Positions 48,083-59,968 of a DNA stretch of 64,000 nt are shown here, piece by piece. A model generated the notes under the pieces. That model was not told the DNA's origin. It searched no databases and was given only the letters and a program-made list of their open reading frames with translations. Positions within the stretch are counted from its first letter, which is position 1; every line of letters begins with the position of its first letter. The DNA is from Kalmusia sp. IMI 367209 (taxonomy: Eukaryota > Ascomycota > Dothideomycetes > Pleosporales > Didymosphaeriaceae). The DNA is taken from assembly GCA_027946365.1 (NCBI GenBank), contig JAPEUQ010000008.1:620001-684000 (forward strand), read 5' to 3'. The position numbers were made by a program, and so were the translations under genes.

Positions 48083-49128
48083 TCAGAGCGGTAGCACTGT
48101 ATCCTCTTGCTTAATGGCACACCATTCTATGCTCTTATCCCACAGCTTTCCTTGCATATTTTCATCACGACTATCCGGCGAACTATCCTGCTGCTCCCTA
48201 AGGACGAAATGACCCTCCTTGCCCGCGAATTCATCTGCAAGCGCCATGTCAACCACATCTCTCGCTGCGCCCGAGGTACTATTAATCCTCGGGTTGAATC
48301 GCTTAGCAAGTGGCTGAAGCCAGTACCCAGCTCCAACGATAATCTTCCACAGCAGAGGTAAATCGGTCCTCGAGAAAGCGCGCGAGTCCATGAGGCCTCC
48401 CGGGTCAACAGCTAAGGCGCGTATATTCGACAATCTTGGGTCCTGCTCGAGTGAATCAGCACTTCCGATCCTCACACGTTAAGGAAACGTCTTACCCTCT
48501 GCAGCCTCCGATTAAGTTCATACACAAGCATCACACCCACCAATTTACTTAGCCCGTATCTTAGGAGGCCCCTCTCTGCCTCTTCGCCCGGCGCATCCTT
48601 TTCATATTATACGAGCTCGTCTAGATCTTCCGGTATCATTGGCGGATACACCTCGAAGCCGCCTTTGCCCGGCCAATGGTTATCGCTTGACAAGAACACA
48701 ATGCGTCCGCGCTCCTCCATGACACTAAGCAGCCTCATTACGATATCGAAATGGGACAGCGTATTTACCGCCATGCTCAGCTCCAGCCCGTCTTTCGAGA
48801 ACTGCATACCTGAATTGAGCGATCATGTCATTGCGTTGCAGATGATCGCGGCGAGTTTGGGCCATGATCCCTCTTCGATTTTCGCGCGCATTTTTTGAGC
48901 AAAGGCGGCTACATCGGAAAGAGAGACGAGATCAAGAGTTTCAAGATGTATATTCGCATCTGGGTGTTTTGCGATAATGGCGCGCAATCTCGCAGTGTTA
49001 GGGTCGCTCGAGGAAGGGTTTCGCACGGTGAGGAGCGCCGTGTGGGTTGGGTACGTGGAGAGGAGGTATTTCACGACTGCAAGCCCGAGAGACCCGTTTG
49101 CACCTGTTAGGAGAATTGTGCCAGACAT
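48083..49128 (-). pseudogene. Short-chain dehydrogenase/reductase gene with two in-frame stops
   Basis: Exons 48496-49128 and 48083-48442 join in phase (331 codons). The product would be a classical Rossmann SDR of the WWOX/retinol-dehydrogenase-like fungal group: TGANGSLG at 8-15, LDLVSLSDVAAF, AVNTLSHFDIVMRLL, GRIVFLSSDNHWPG and the active-site YGLSK, then ALAVDPGGLMDSR. Two stop codons lie in the same frame: TGA at 48823-48825, where relatives have a conserved Trp-like position (NAMT-stop-SLNSG), and TAA at 48613-48615 (DELV-stop-YEKDAPGEE). Coding likeness continues on both sides of each, so this appears to be a recent pseudogene. No intron fits either stop. Confidence 0.78.
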
Positions 49129-49938
49129 TTTCAGCAGGCAACGGAGGTATTGCGGATTCCTACTCGGCTTCTAATGAGTTGCGGGGGCGGGTGGGGAACA
49201 AAGCTACGATTGAGCTGTCTTGGGCGCCCGAGTTGGCAGTATAGGTAAGCACGCACGCCTGGTTTGAACATATATACAGTGGGCCATTTCGACTCATTTC
49301 GTAGCTCTTACCAGAATCCTTCAGAAATTTTACCCCGACGGGAGCGGAGAAAAGAGTAATTCCTACCTCTCATCAAGGGACTAGGTCCTGAGCGATTGCC
49401 AAGAGTGCTAACGTCTTCTGATCAAGTTTGCAGCGCCAGTCTGCTTGGTACACTGGCACTTCTGGCTATCGGGATATTTAACAAGGGCACATCGACGTAC
49501 CCAGAACATGTACACATAGATGTATTTACGATATCATCTCTCCCAAGACAGTCGCACCGCAGGTATGATAGCAGCCTTGCACCGAACAGTCTGACCGGCA
49601 CTTTGTTCTCGCCTACCCCTACCCCCATGATCCCAATGCGGAACAGATCCACAGGTCCACGCTCGAACAAGACAACCATAGCGAATACGGTCGCACTACC
49701 GCCTCGTGTCTGTAGCACCGCCTCGCGAGGCTGTTCCCGCAAAAGTCACGCTCCACTACCACGTCCCCATAAAGTACCAACGTTATCTGTTCCGCGATGA
49801 TAGACCTACTCTTCAACCAACCCCCGCATCCTACGGGCACAAAATGAAGGTCACAACCAATCTCCAAGACCGCCATCAATAGGACATTACGCCCAAGTTA
49901 ACACCAAAACCCCCCATCAACCCCCACCAACAACAACT
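49129..49938. other. Intergenic, no supported gene
   Basis: Upstream region shared by the SDR pseudogene and the divergent tetraspanning protein gene. A 134-codon plus-strand frame (49396-49800) and its antisense partner lack any signature. The stretch 49850-49938 is C/A-rich, like a fungal 5' leader. Confidence 0.5.
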
Positions 49939-50823
49939 ATGGCGGGACCCTACCACCGCCGCAAGACCCTCCCCGCACCCCCGCTAGTGACCCAAGGCTT
50001 TCTAATCCTCTTCTCCGTCCTCGTAATTGCCGTCTCCATCCCCTACGCGGTCCAAATCCACAAAGCCCCAACAGCATCCTACATCAACACGACATGGCGC
50101 GAAGCCGGCTCCGGCACGCTGTACTACCTGCCCGGCCCGATCACACTACTCCTCTCCATCGTCAATCTGACGCTGTACCACAAGCGGTCCGTCCCGATCC
50201 TGTACTCGCTCGTGCTGGCGTCGTCCATGGTCGCCGGTTGGATCGTCGTGCTGGTGTTTTGGACGCAGTGCCATAATGACTTATGGGGCACCCTTTCGTA
50301 CTCCGATTCGTATTGTTGGCAGCGGAATTTGATGTCCGGGCGGAGGGGCCAGCTGTATAGGGGAGTTGGCGATAGCCTGGCGTACGCGGGGATGGCGTTT
50401 GGAGTGCTGACTTTGATTGTGTATGCGCTTGAGGTGCTGGCTAGTGCGATCGAGCTACACAGGGGAAGGAAGGTCGGCGTGTGGTGGTATGCTGTTGCTG
50501 CGAAGCGGCAGTCGAGGAGAGGAGGGAGAGTCGGAGGCGGAGGCGGTGGGTACGGTGGTGCGGATTATGGAGCGGGATATGTTGGATTCTTTGCTGCAGG
50601 GGATGGGGGAGGCGGTGATGGGGAGGGGCGGTGGAGGAGATGGAGGTGGATGTTAATGTCAATATTTCTTGTATTGAATTTTTTGTCTATCCGGATTCTC
50701 TTTTTTCTTTTACACATTTTCCTTTTCGTCTTCGACTCTGGGTATTACCCTGCACACCTTCTCATAGCATGGCCAACCCGAACACACCAGCGACGACACC
50801 GACGACGCCCTGCGCAACATTGA
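49939..50823 (+). CDS. Four-helix membrane protein of unknown function
   Basis: The frame opens MAGPYHRRKTLPAPPLVTQG after a CAACAACTATGG context. It has four hydrophobic segments (about 20-40, 62-80, 90-112 and 148-170), with a loop bearing FWTQCHNDLWG and DSYCWQRN, a layout like MARVEL-type fungal membrane proteins. After KVGVWWYAVAAKRQSRR the listed frame becomes a glycine run and then a hydrophobic tail that overlaps the convergent neighbour by 62 bp. The +1 frame there reads EEGESEAEAVGTVV, MERDMLDSLLQGMG and stops at 50656, just before AT-rich sequence. That tail looks more natural, so the real end may be 50656 after a frameshift. The membrane part is sound; the C-terminus is not settled. 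Confidence 0.62.
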   Translation: MAGPYHRRKTLPAPPLVTQGFLILFSVLVIAVSIPYAVQIHKAPTASYINTTWREAGSGTLYYLPGPITLLLSIVNLTLYHKRSVPILYSLVLASSMVAGWIVVLVFWTQCHNDLWGTLSYSDSYCWQRNLMSGRRGQLYRGVGDSLAYAGMAFGVLTLIVYALEVLASAIELHRGRKVGVWWYAVAAKRQSRRGGRVGGGGGGYGGADYGAGYVGFFAAGDGGGGDGEGRWRRWRWMLMSIFLVLNFLSIRILFFLLHIFLFVFDSGYYPAHLLIAWPTRTHQRRHRRRPAQH

Positions 50824-51343
50824 ACCTCGCCGCCGCACCTGTCGCCTCAGCAGGCGCAGAGCTACTCGGCGTCGCGCTTCCCGTAACATTATTCCCCGCC
50901 GTCGTCAATCCAGACACATACCCACTCAGCCCACCCGTACCAACAGCTCCCGTCCCACTCGGCAGCACTGCCTTGCTCGTCACCAATGTGCTCTCCGCAG
51001 ATCCAGTCTTCGTCTCATACGCCGGCACACTCTCGCCAGCCGCGCTGGTGCTCTCTTCAGCTGTTCCAGAAGCCGTTGCCGTTGCGCTTCCCCATCCAGG
51101 CATGAAGTCAGGGGTGTATGTCGCAGTGCCCTCGTAGGCGTCGCATCCAGGCACGGTGGTCTTAGGCGGTGCGCGGCCGCCTCCGCAGTCGAGGAACGAG
51201 CAGATTTCGCCGTTGGTAGGGTCCCAGTAGATGAGGGAGGCGCCGCCGTAGGCGACGGTTTCGGAAGATGTGCAGCCTTCGAGGTCGGTCTTGGCCATGA
51301 CAGACACGGCGAGGGCCGCGAGAGAGAAGAAGGTGGCTTTCAT
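50762..51343 (-). CDS. Secreted, probably GPI-anchored surface protein
   Basis: Single exon from ATG 51343, 193 residues. It has a signal peptide (MKATFFSLAALAVSVMA), a compact domain with four cysteines (LEGCTSS, GEICSFLDCGGGRAPPKTTVPGC), a Ser/Thr/Ala-rich region typical of O-glycosylated stalks, and a C-terminal hydrophobic tail (VVGVVAGVFGLAML) after small residues, as GPI attachment requires. The CxFLDCGGGRAPPKTxVPGC block is widespread in fungal surface proteins of unknown function. An upstream in-frame Met exists, but the chosen ATG gives the signal peptide directly. It converges on the membrane-protein gene; the coding frames as drawn overlap. Confidence 0.82.
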   Translation of the reverse strand: MKATFFSLAALAVSVMAKTDLEGCTSSETVAYGGASLIYWDPTNGEICSFLDCGGGRAPPKTTVPGCDAYEGTATYTPDFMPGWGSATATASGTAEESTSAAGESVPAYETKTGSAESTLVTSKAVLPSGTGAVGTGGLSGYVSGLTTAGNNVTGSATPSSSAPAEATGAAARFNVAQGVVGVVAGVFGLAML

Positions 51344-52442
51344 TTTGGAAGTTGGTGGATTATTTTGATAGTACGAGGAGGTTCGAAAAGATGGAATCGT
51401 TCGTTCGTTGGATAGATGGTAGAACAAGTGTATACAGCTCACGCCGTGGATTAAATACTATTATGTATATATGTTTATAGCGAGTGACTAGTTTCTCAAG
51501 TGAGCGACTGAAAGGAAACCGAGATGGAATGAAGAGAGGAGATGAGCGGCCTAGGTGCTTTATAAGACGAGTAGCGCGTGGCTGTCTGCTTCTAGCATTA
51601 TCGATACTCCACAGCAATGGCCGCTCAGCATCTAGACCTGGCGCACCGTTTCACTCCCATCCAGGTTTAGGCGGTGAGACGGTCGTTGCCGATTCGCCCG
51701 CTATCCCATTAAGGGGCGTTTAATCTTAAATATGTATGCATAGGAAGCTCCTCCCATGTTGTTCAAAAGGACTGCCATCTTGGAAATAAGCTGAACGGAC
51801 TTTGAAGCTGGGGAAACATCTAGACTTGGGACGATCTCTGTAATGGGCAGGTTGTACGGCTATCACTGTGTCTGGAACCTCGCTGCCGGCGAAATTGTGA
51901 TGAGCGTTTGGCCCCCTGAGGCTTGATCATTAGCGCGGAAATTAGCGGCGCTATTTCGAGCGTGCCCCTGCGTACTTCTCCGTTTATCACGCGCGCAAAT
52001 GCGACAGCGTCATTTTTGGACGATCAGCCATGTCATGTCTTTCTACTTGTATACTGCGTGTCTCCTAGACTAATTCACGCATGTTCAAACTCGCACTTTG
52101 CACAACATGTCCAAGCTAGGAAGGTATATTCTCGACATGCTGCTCACAGCCCAGGCAGACTCCGAACGCTACAAAGCAGGAATATATCGCATGTACAAAT
52201 CAACATATTCAACATGGCCACCAGAGGTCCTACAACACCGTGCACGCAATCCAAGGTAGTCTCGAATCTTGTTTTACACGATGGACAACCGTCTCGTCGT
52301 TCAGGAAAGTGACCGTACAAGGCAGGCATCATGGTCTTGTCAATGCATCGAGATTGCCACCCATGGACTATGGCAGATCGACTGGACGCGATTTCATCAC
52401 TGTCTGGCTCCGCCCGCGCTACCATCTACAATATGGCGATCC
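51344..52442. other. Intergenic region
   Basis: Promoter of the GPI protein (a TATATAT run near 51466-51472, about 125 bp upstream of its ATG) and the downstream side of coronin. Frames of 80-130 codons on the plus strand have no signature. Confidence 0.5.
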
Positions 52443-54792
52443 TTACGACCGAGCTTCTTCTAGCTCGAGCTCTAGTTCCCGAATTCGCTCGTCCTTTTCA
52501 CGATCGGAGCTCTGAGAGCCGAGTTTGGTCTCTAGTTGGTTGACCTTGCGCAGAAGAAGTGCGATCTGGTCAGATTGGTCGGACATGACTTGGTTCTGGC
52601 GTTGTAGTGTCTCGGCCTGGAGCTGGACGGAGCTCTTGATGTCCGCTAGGAAGTCCTTCAGCCCAGCGGCTGCACCCGAAGCAGTCGGTGCTGGGACGGA
52701 TGCTGGCGCCGGCGTTGAGGTAGGTGTTGACGCAGCAGGCGCGGGCTCTGAGGCAGCAGCAGGGACAGGTGTCTGTTTCGGCGGCTCCTGACTGAAGGCA
52801 GGACCCCGCGTCTTCTCTTCCTGTGATTGACATCAGCAGTGATTTTTCGGTTTGTATTATTTACGTGGATCACAATAGACTACAAGATGCAGATACGACC
52901 TGCAGGACAAGATTTGGGGCTAAAAGGATAAGGTTGCAAAGGACATACCTGGCGAGCCGTGGTGGCAGATGGCCGCTCGACTGGCTTCGGCACCTCTTCG
53001 AAGCTACTTGTCTCATCTTCAGATTCCTCGTCCTTGTCTGCGAATTTGGAGGCTTGGGATGCAAGGGATGCCTTGTTGTCGCTCATGGATGGGGGAGGAC
53101 CACGGGTCACTGGCGATGGGGCAGTTGCTTCTACTGGTTTCGGGGCCTCTGTCTTCGTAGGTGAAGGGCTCTGGATGGGCTCAGCTGCCTGGGGCGGCTT
53201 GTAGTCGGATGGGACTTCCTTGGGGCCTTCGCCTTCGTAGACGGACTCGAGCGAGATTTTGGGCGGTAGTGCCGTCTTGCCACCGAACCACTCCGAGGCA
53301 GTAGCACCCGGCTTGAGCCCAGTCGTGGGTGGATAAATATCGCTCTGAAACATCTCCGCCCGCCTGGGGACAATGAAGGAGATGGGTTGTATGTAGGTAT
53401 CGTTGACAGTCTTGAAGCCGCGAAGGACCTCGTTCTCGTGTAGGTTGATACCGCGCTTGGGTAGAAAGGCGATACCACGCTGAGGTTCGGGGGATTTGTA
53501 TTCAGATAGATATTCAAATTTGTCGTTTTCGTACTCGTAGTAGCGAATATTACCGTCACTGTTGTCATCAGTAAGCGGGGAAGATCATCGAAGTTGTTGC
53601 AGCTACTCACCCCTTTCCAGCAAGGTACAAGCACTGCGTGCCCTCATCCCAGAAAGGCATACACACCCCGGATATGCTGTCCAGGATGGTGAATCCACCG
53701 ATGGGCTCTCCCGGTTTGCGCGAGTCCCAGAGAGCCAATTGGCGATCGCTCATGCGAGAGAAACCAGTAGTAGCGATGCGGTCATGTTCACCCAACCAAA
53801 CAGCACGGCTGCTCTTGGCTCCAGGGTGGCCCGCTACTTCAATCGCAGGCGCTTCCTGTCGCACATCCCACACACGAAGCTTCTTGTCTCGACTGGTTGT
53901 GACAAGCTGTGAGCCATCGGCGCTCCATGACAGCGACTGCACGATGTCCTTATGCTTCAGGGTGAGCTTAGGCTGGCCGGCTTCAACATCCCACAACTTC
54001 ACAGTGTAGTCTCCGGATGCGGATGCGAGTACATGATCGGCGGCGGGGTTGAACAGAACGTGACCGACTTTCCTACGATTGTGTGAGCACCCATTCCCTA
54101 CAATGCGCCCTGAAGAACCAACCTCAGGTGGCCGCTCAACTTGAGCGCGGGAGACACATCGGCGGGTTCGTCGGCATCAGTGTAGATAGAAAAGCCCTCT
54201 GGTACTTTCCAAATGAAGACCTGCTGCCGTTAGCCTCCTCCCCACCAAGTTTGATGCGTGACGAGCACACCTTGCCATCGTCGGAGGCGGAAGCAATCAA
54301 CGAATCGTTGAATGGACTCCTATAATCCCATGAGCATTGTTCTCTGGGTGTTCATGAAGTGCGCGCGTACCAATCAGTGTCTAGAACCGCAGCCGTGTGC
54401 CCGCGGAAGAGGGGTATTTGCTCGGGGGCGCGGCCCTTTTCGTTGAGGGGAATGACAGCAAAGGCACCGCCACCGCTGGCTTCCCAATTGACGGAGATAT
54501 ATTCCGGGTTCGCCTGTGTAACCTTAGCGCGTGCTCTGTTTCTACATCGGGGCTGAGCGGACGGACCTTGATGAGGTTGGTGTCCCAGGCGTTTTTCGAG
54601 ATGCGCAGGTTGTCATAGCTTTGTTCCTAGCCGTCTCTGTCAGCTTATGCGATTACAACAAATTGAGATTTCTTGCGCATACCTTCTTCGCGCCCTGTCC
54701 GAAGACATGGCCTGAAAATGTTAGCTGTCAGCAGCTGAGCAGCTCGTGCGATACTCACGATACTTGGACGCTCTCACAAAGCGGCCGGCCAT
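52443..54792 (-). CDS. CRN1: Coronin, actin-binding WD40 protein
   Basis: Nine exons, all in phase: 54759-54792, 54683-54711, 54567-54626, 54371-54513, 54271-54319, 54123-54220, 53611-54072, 52949-53558 and 52443-52820; 620 residues. It starts MAGRFVRASKYRHVFGQ, the coronin N-terminal signature. WD40 repeats follow with HTAAVLDTDWSPFND, ASASDDG, HVLASASGDYTVKLWD and QLVTTSRDKKLRVWD. The coronin extension has GGNIRYYEY-like DGNIRYYEYE and AFLPKRGINLHENEV. A long Pro/Ser/Glu-rich variable region precedes a C-terminal coiled coil (about 560-618: QALLLRKV-type heptads ending ERIRELELELEEA) for oligomerisation and Arp2/3 contact. Coronins crosslink F-actin and regulate Arp2/3 at cortical patches. 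The many 5' introns are usual for this gene in filamentous fungi. Confidence 0.95.
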
Positions 54793-55915
54793 TGCAGTCT
54801 GTACAGCCTGAGAGGGGATAGAGTGGGAGAGAGAAGATATAGACAGCCCCTGAAGAGAAGTTGGTGGGTGGGTATTGGTCTGGCGGAGGCTGTGGCAGAG
54901 TTTCGAAGTTGGAGCTGTGTTTCAACTGCAGGGTACAGTAGTGCTATTTGATGCTTGGCAACGATCCCTGGTCAACTTCCCCAACCGAACCACCCCTCCA
55001 CACGACAAAGCGAACAGCGTTCAATATACCAGCGCTAGTCGAAGGGCTCGCATCCTAGACGCACGCCTGCGGCACCATCCTGCATGTATAGTGCAGCCGC
55101 ACCTTAATAGCTTTGTCTTGCTGTCTTGTCCATCCTCTGCTCCTTAGCCCCTACACTCTTTCCCTTTTTTTCTTATTCAACTTGATGAACTCGAAGTTGT
55201 CGTGCTGCCTGTACTCCTAGTCAAATATTAGTCGGCCATATCATCAGTCTTATCACAAATCTCCAGATTGGCTTAACATTTCTTCTGGATACACATGGGA
55301 AGTCATCCCTCGGAGTGAGCGTCACTGTTTTGAACCACCCCGAGCACAGGGGCATTCGTTCTTGTAAGCCGAATTGCGATCGATGGGGTGATATGGATTG
55401 CGTGACGGAGGCTATTTGTACGTTGGATTTGAATCAATTGCTCGTCTGATTGGACAGGTTCACGCCTCTCAAAAGCCGTAGTCCTCGAATCGGTGTTTTG
55501 CTCAAAGATTCGTCTACTAACACTATGTCGGAAACCGTTGTCGGGTCTAAGAGGCTTCGCAGTTGGATGTTGAAAGTGCTCACTGCTAAGCTCCGTCAAT
55601 TGAGGCAATCAGCTAAGATGTACACTGATACAGCGTTAAATCCAGCTGAATGGCATCAATACAGCAATTTTATGTCTCTCTGGCCAATGAAACGCCGAGA
55701 ATATCTCCAAAATCATCCAATCATATCTCCCAGCACGATGACATTATCCGCAACGTACGCCAAATCCCGAGCCGAGAGACCTCGGTCCGCAGCCCATAGC
55801 TCGCTGCTAAACCACTGCGGCGGAGAAGCTTACCAGTTCTCGCCCTCGCATCCCATTGACTCTTTAGGAATTCCTACCCAGACCTTTCTTCCCGTACATA
55901 TCACAGCTCCCCAGA
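54793..55915. other. Intergenic between coronin and the Pex11-like gene
   Basis: Divergent promoters. A plus-strand frame 55450-56079 runs into the first Pex11-like exon in another frame and has no signature. Confidence 0.5.
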
Positions 55916-56913
55916 ATGTCAGACGAAGTTGCAAAGCCCGGTGCGCCGTCACCACATGCCGCAGACAAAGCCGCCGAGTTCAAGAAGAGCGTATCGGTGC
56001 CAAGCAATGCGGTGTCGGCGGTCAAGCAGGTGGATCGGTTAATCCTGCGCCTGAACAAGTGAGTTTTGCGTATTTCTGATTAGACTGGATGTTTGAATTG
56101 GAAGTGGGACTAGTGAGCTGATTGTACTCCGTTCGCAGATTGATAGCTACACCAGGCGGTCTCTCTGCCTTCCTTTCCACCTCGAACTACGTCCTCTACA
56201 TCCTCGCGTACCTACAACCTAAAACACCCTCCCTCGCCTCGATATACGCCCGCCTCCTTGCTCTCCTCAAACTCTCCTCCAAAGCACCCACCGTCGTCCT
56301 CGCATCCAACACTGCCGCCGTCCCGCCCTTTGCCGCGCTCGCACAGCTCCTCTCAAAATGCCGTACAACGCTTCGTTTGTTCGGTACACTGCCGCTCTAC
56401 GCGTGGCTACGCACATTGCTTGCAGGTCCAAAACCAGGGGCCGATCTGGTGCTACATAGAATTGCGTTGCTACAGGCGAGCAGCTACTTCACGTATCAAT
56501 TGCTAGAGAACATATGCGTGCTAGCAGACCACACCGTCATACCTTCGAGCTTCATTGCGCGACTCAACCGCGGTACCCCTACCACCGCACGGTTATACAC
56601 CATTGCGTACCGGTCGTGGCTCGCGGGCGTGTCCTGCGATTTCCTACGATTGGCGCGCGAGGCACAGAATATTAGTAGGAAGAGGGCGGCAAGGAGTGAT
56701 GACGAGAGGGTAGAGGCGAAGGAAGAAGATGAGCGGGTGGATAAGAGGTGGTGGATGGATTTGGCGATCGCGGGCGCGTGGTTCCCCATGGCACTACATT
56801 TTAGCAGTCTGACTGGGGGTGTGCCAGGTTGGCATATGGGGTGGATGGGGGTTTGCGGGTTGGTCGCTGGTGGGGAGAGGATGAGGGGACTGTGGAGGGC
56901 CACCGGGCCGTGA
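55916..56913 (+). CDS. Pex11-like peroxisomal membrane protein
   Basis: Two exons, 55916-56058 and 56139-56913, in phase; 305 residues. After a short polar N-terminus (MSDEVAKPGAPSPHAADKAA) comes VDRLILRLNKLIATPGGLSAFLSTSNYVLYILAYL, then LLSKCRTTLRLFGTLPLYAWL, DLVLHRIALLQASSYFTYQLLENICVLADH, a charged loop (about 210-240) and two C-terminal hydrophobic segments. The amphipathic R-TTLRLFG-type helix and the YQLLEN/ADH block are typical of fungal Pex11/Pex11C-related proteins, which shape and divide peroxisomes. The start is chosen for the first in-frame ATG before the exon. Naming the exact Pex11 paralogue is not possible by eye. Confidence 0.8.
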
Positions 56914-59523
56914 GCGAAGGACTATGCGCAGTCTATAGAGACATCAGATTCTGGTTGAAGTGTGAACTGTGCGAGAAAACTGATAAATGTGGTTTTAAAG
57001 AAACATGAACGTCTGCGAAGGAAGAGGGATCCAGAACGCGCCAGTTACGACGCTTGCGATGATGCTTTCGGTAATGCTTCAATCGTGCGTCCGAACGAGC
57101 GAATGTCGGAGCGTCAGAAGCTTTCGCCCACGATCTCATGTAGTTTTCCCAATAGCAGGCAACTTGAATCTTTGAAATTATGTCTAGAATGAAATGTAAA
57201 CAATGAGGGACTTCATAAGGGAATCTTTGCTGCAGCCTATCATGTTTCTCGCTTCAGTGCCGGGCTGTGTTGCCGTTCAAGTATTCTCCATTGCGTTCGT
57301 ACAATGAACAGCTGTCGGGGTAATCCGAAACGACACGTCATTATATTTGACGTACCATTTTCATCTCGTTAATGCTTCTACACTGACATGTAACGACTGA
57401 AATGTGTCCTTCCATGAATGCCAAAGAGACAATACTAACGCTTGCTCCTAACCACCCGTCGAACGTCTACCTTCGATATCTGACATGTTTTGATGGCCAT
57501 GTTTGGTAAAAACGGCTTGTCTCGCGATTGTTATTTCATGTTACCTAAAATCTCATTCCTATACTAAAATGCGAGCTCACAACGAGGGGCCGTGAGTGCG
57601 GACGAAGTACCACATGCGCTAGCTGTTTCAAACCGCATGAAGTGAAACCCATAGAATGTACAAGTTCTCTTAAAGAAAAACAGAAATTCGTGCGACTTAT
57701 AATTCGAAAAAGGATGCTTTCGTCACTGTGCACAGTGGAACAGAAGATTGTGCGTTTCAACATACCATAATCCGCTCTGGAGCCTGGGAACGGAGCGCTT
57801 CCTAATCGCGGGATCTGTGGGATAAGTCGCTGTTGCATAGGAGAATTACTAAATCAAACACATCAGCTACGAAAGATGACTAGGCACGGAATGCGCCATT
57901 ATTCGTGAGCGGAAAGTCGACGGTATGATCTTACTGTATGTGATCCGTACTGCCGGAGTCTAGCTAATCCGAGAGTGGGCTAGTGATGGCACGTTGGTCA
58001 ACTTAGCGCCCAAAGAGTCACAACAACGTGACGCCTACGCACACCGCCAGCTGCTGTCTCCATCACGTCTCCGTGACCAGACCACCCGCACCAATAACAT
58101 TCATGTCCATGCATCGGTAAAGAATCTGTCGTCAGTCCAGCAACGCTTTGGACGCATAGGAGGATGGTTCATCGATCAGAGCCACACGATGAAGAGGTCA
58201 TCTTCCTACGCTATAACGGGAGAACCCTGCGGGCGCAATCGAGCTTGGGGCCAATTAGCATTGCATTCCAGATCAAGCATACCATGTCACGTCATGAAAT
58301 TCTAGTCGTGCAGCATGCAGGCGTAGTCGCCGGTGTGGAGGGAAACGATGCGCTTGCGATCAGGCTGAGTACAATCTGCCAAGAAGACTTTCCGTTAAAT
58401 AGACAGGTCCCCCGCCCTCTTCCTTATCTTCCTGTCTCTTGGATCATGATGCAGAACTGTTCATTCTATTCTTGAATTATTTCTATACCAAACGCAAACG
58501 CGACGAGTGGAACATATGCAAAGAATAATAAGTAAGCCTACATGATCTTCTCTTTCGACATGTCGCACCTTTCGTATCGCTTTAAACATCACCCTTCTCG
58601 CCTTTCTCTATTTCCACAGCCTCCTCTTTTCGACCCAAATATTGTTGTAGGATAATATCTCAGGTATTACATTGGCATATCGATAAGAACCAATCGATGT
58701 AATGTTTGTGGTCTAGCTCTCGTTCCTACCGTCTCCTACGCTCTTTCTCTTCTTATTCTTTCTCTGCCGAGACTAGATTACTTCTCAAGCGATCATGCAC
58801 CAGTGTCTACCGCCCTGGTTGTAGCGCCGATATTCACGTTACATGTCTTCTTGCGAGTTGTTCTCCCCATACTCTACGCTCGTCGTCGAACAAACTACGG
58901 CTAGGTATTTCAAAAGGATCCTCCACCAACAGTCCTATTTGAAAGTCATCAGCGGCTCGTGGCGCTTGTATGCCTTCGACGCTCCCTCTATCTGGGTTCC
59001 TACCGTATCCCACGGTCGATAGCGGATGATGAGCTTCTTCAGGTATGCGCACCGTATCATTCGCGAGACATCTATGGTGAGATGTAATCGGCTCCGTCCG
59101 TTGCCCAGATGCTTCAACCTGTTCGTCAACGTTATGAGTCATGAGTGCTTCGGCTGACGTACCTTCCAAAGCTGTACCGCTTCGCCTTGTAAGGAGACCC
59201 GATACGTTACGATCACCTACTTTAATGATCAGCAAATTACCACAATGCAGGCGGTCTCACGCGGATAGCACGGCGCAACTGGAAAGGCCCCCTGTTGTAA
59301 GTGTGCACTCAGGCTTTGCCATCTCTTGTACGATATGATCTGCGGATTAACCCTCCTGCTAATTGTACCTCCATCTTGACTTTTCCCAATCCATTCAAAC
59401 CGGAGCCTCAACTACCCCACCATACCACTACCCATACGGAAAATAGACGACATCAACCACGCTAGTTCCCCAGTAACGGTGCAGGTATATATGGCCAGCC
59501 TTACTTGACAGGAATTGACTTAC
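56914..59523. other. Gene-poor region
   Basis: No complete gene recognised. A minus-strand frame at 58834-59235 ends in an acidic/polar protein-like tail (LVEDPFEIPSRSLFDDERR) and may be a downstream exon of the candidate at 59524-59968, but the phase does not match with the sites I tried. Confidence 0.4.
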
Positions 59524-59968
59524 TTAAAGATCTTGCACGCCGCTGCTTCCAATATTCGACGAGTGCGACGATTGCAGCAATAGCCGCCGGTATTCCGACA
59601 ATCAGAGCAACTATACCAGCAATGTCCCCGACTGACATTTGACGTCCTGTTGATTGGCCAATAGGAACTGCAGATCCTTGGCCGGCTACCAGCAAGTTCA
59701 ACGTTAGCAACCTGCTCAAATTCTTCTCGTTGATCTATGTTCCACTTGATTAATGGTTGAGGTATGAACATACCAAAGCCGCTTAAAATCACCGATTGCC
59801 ATGAAATGAAACGTATCATAGCCCGGACTTCTACCATACTGGCAGAATTGAGATTGAAGAATTTCGAGTATAACCTTTGAGATCGCGGTATCGACGTACG
59901 ACTCTATCCTCCCGGTGGTCAACGTAAATGCCAAACTATTCTCCACTTGGGCAAGGAAGTGTATGATG
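59524..59968 (-). CDS. Two exons of a possible membrane-protein gene (ends not found)
   Basis: An exon at 59774-59968 (after a CTTAG acceptor) reads IIHFLAQVENSLAFTLTTGR and ILEILQSQFCQYGRSPGYDT, and joins in phase across GTATGT...GAGCAG to 59524-59711, which reads LLTLNLLVAGQGSAVPIGQS and then a transmembrane helix DIAGIVALIVGIPAAIAAIVAL followed by a basic KQRRAR stop. A GTAAGT donor follows. Matching phases, good splice sites and a clean helix argue for a real or formerly real gene; the first and last exons are not recognised and no family is named. Confidence 0.42.

Noticed and set aside
49396..49800. 134-codon plus-strand frame and its 106-codon antisense partner
   Set aside because: Both are low-complexity and lack signatures; they lie in a shared promoter region.
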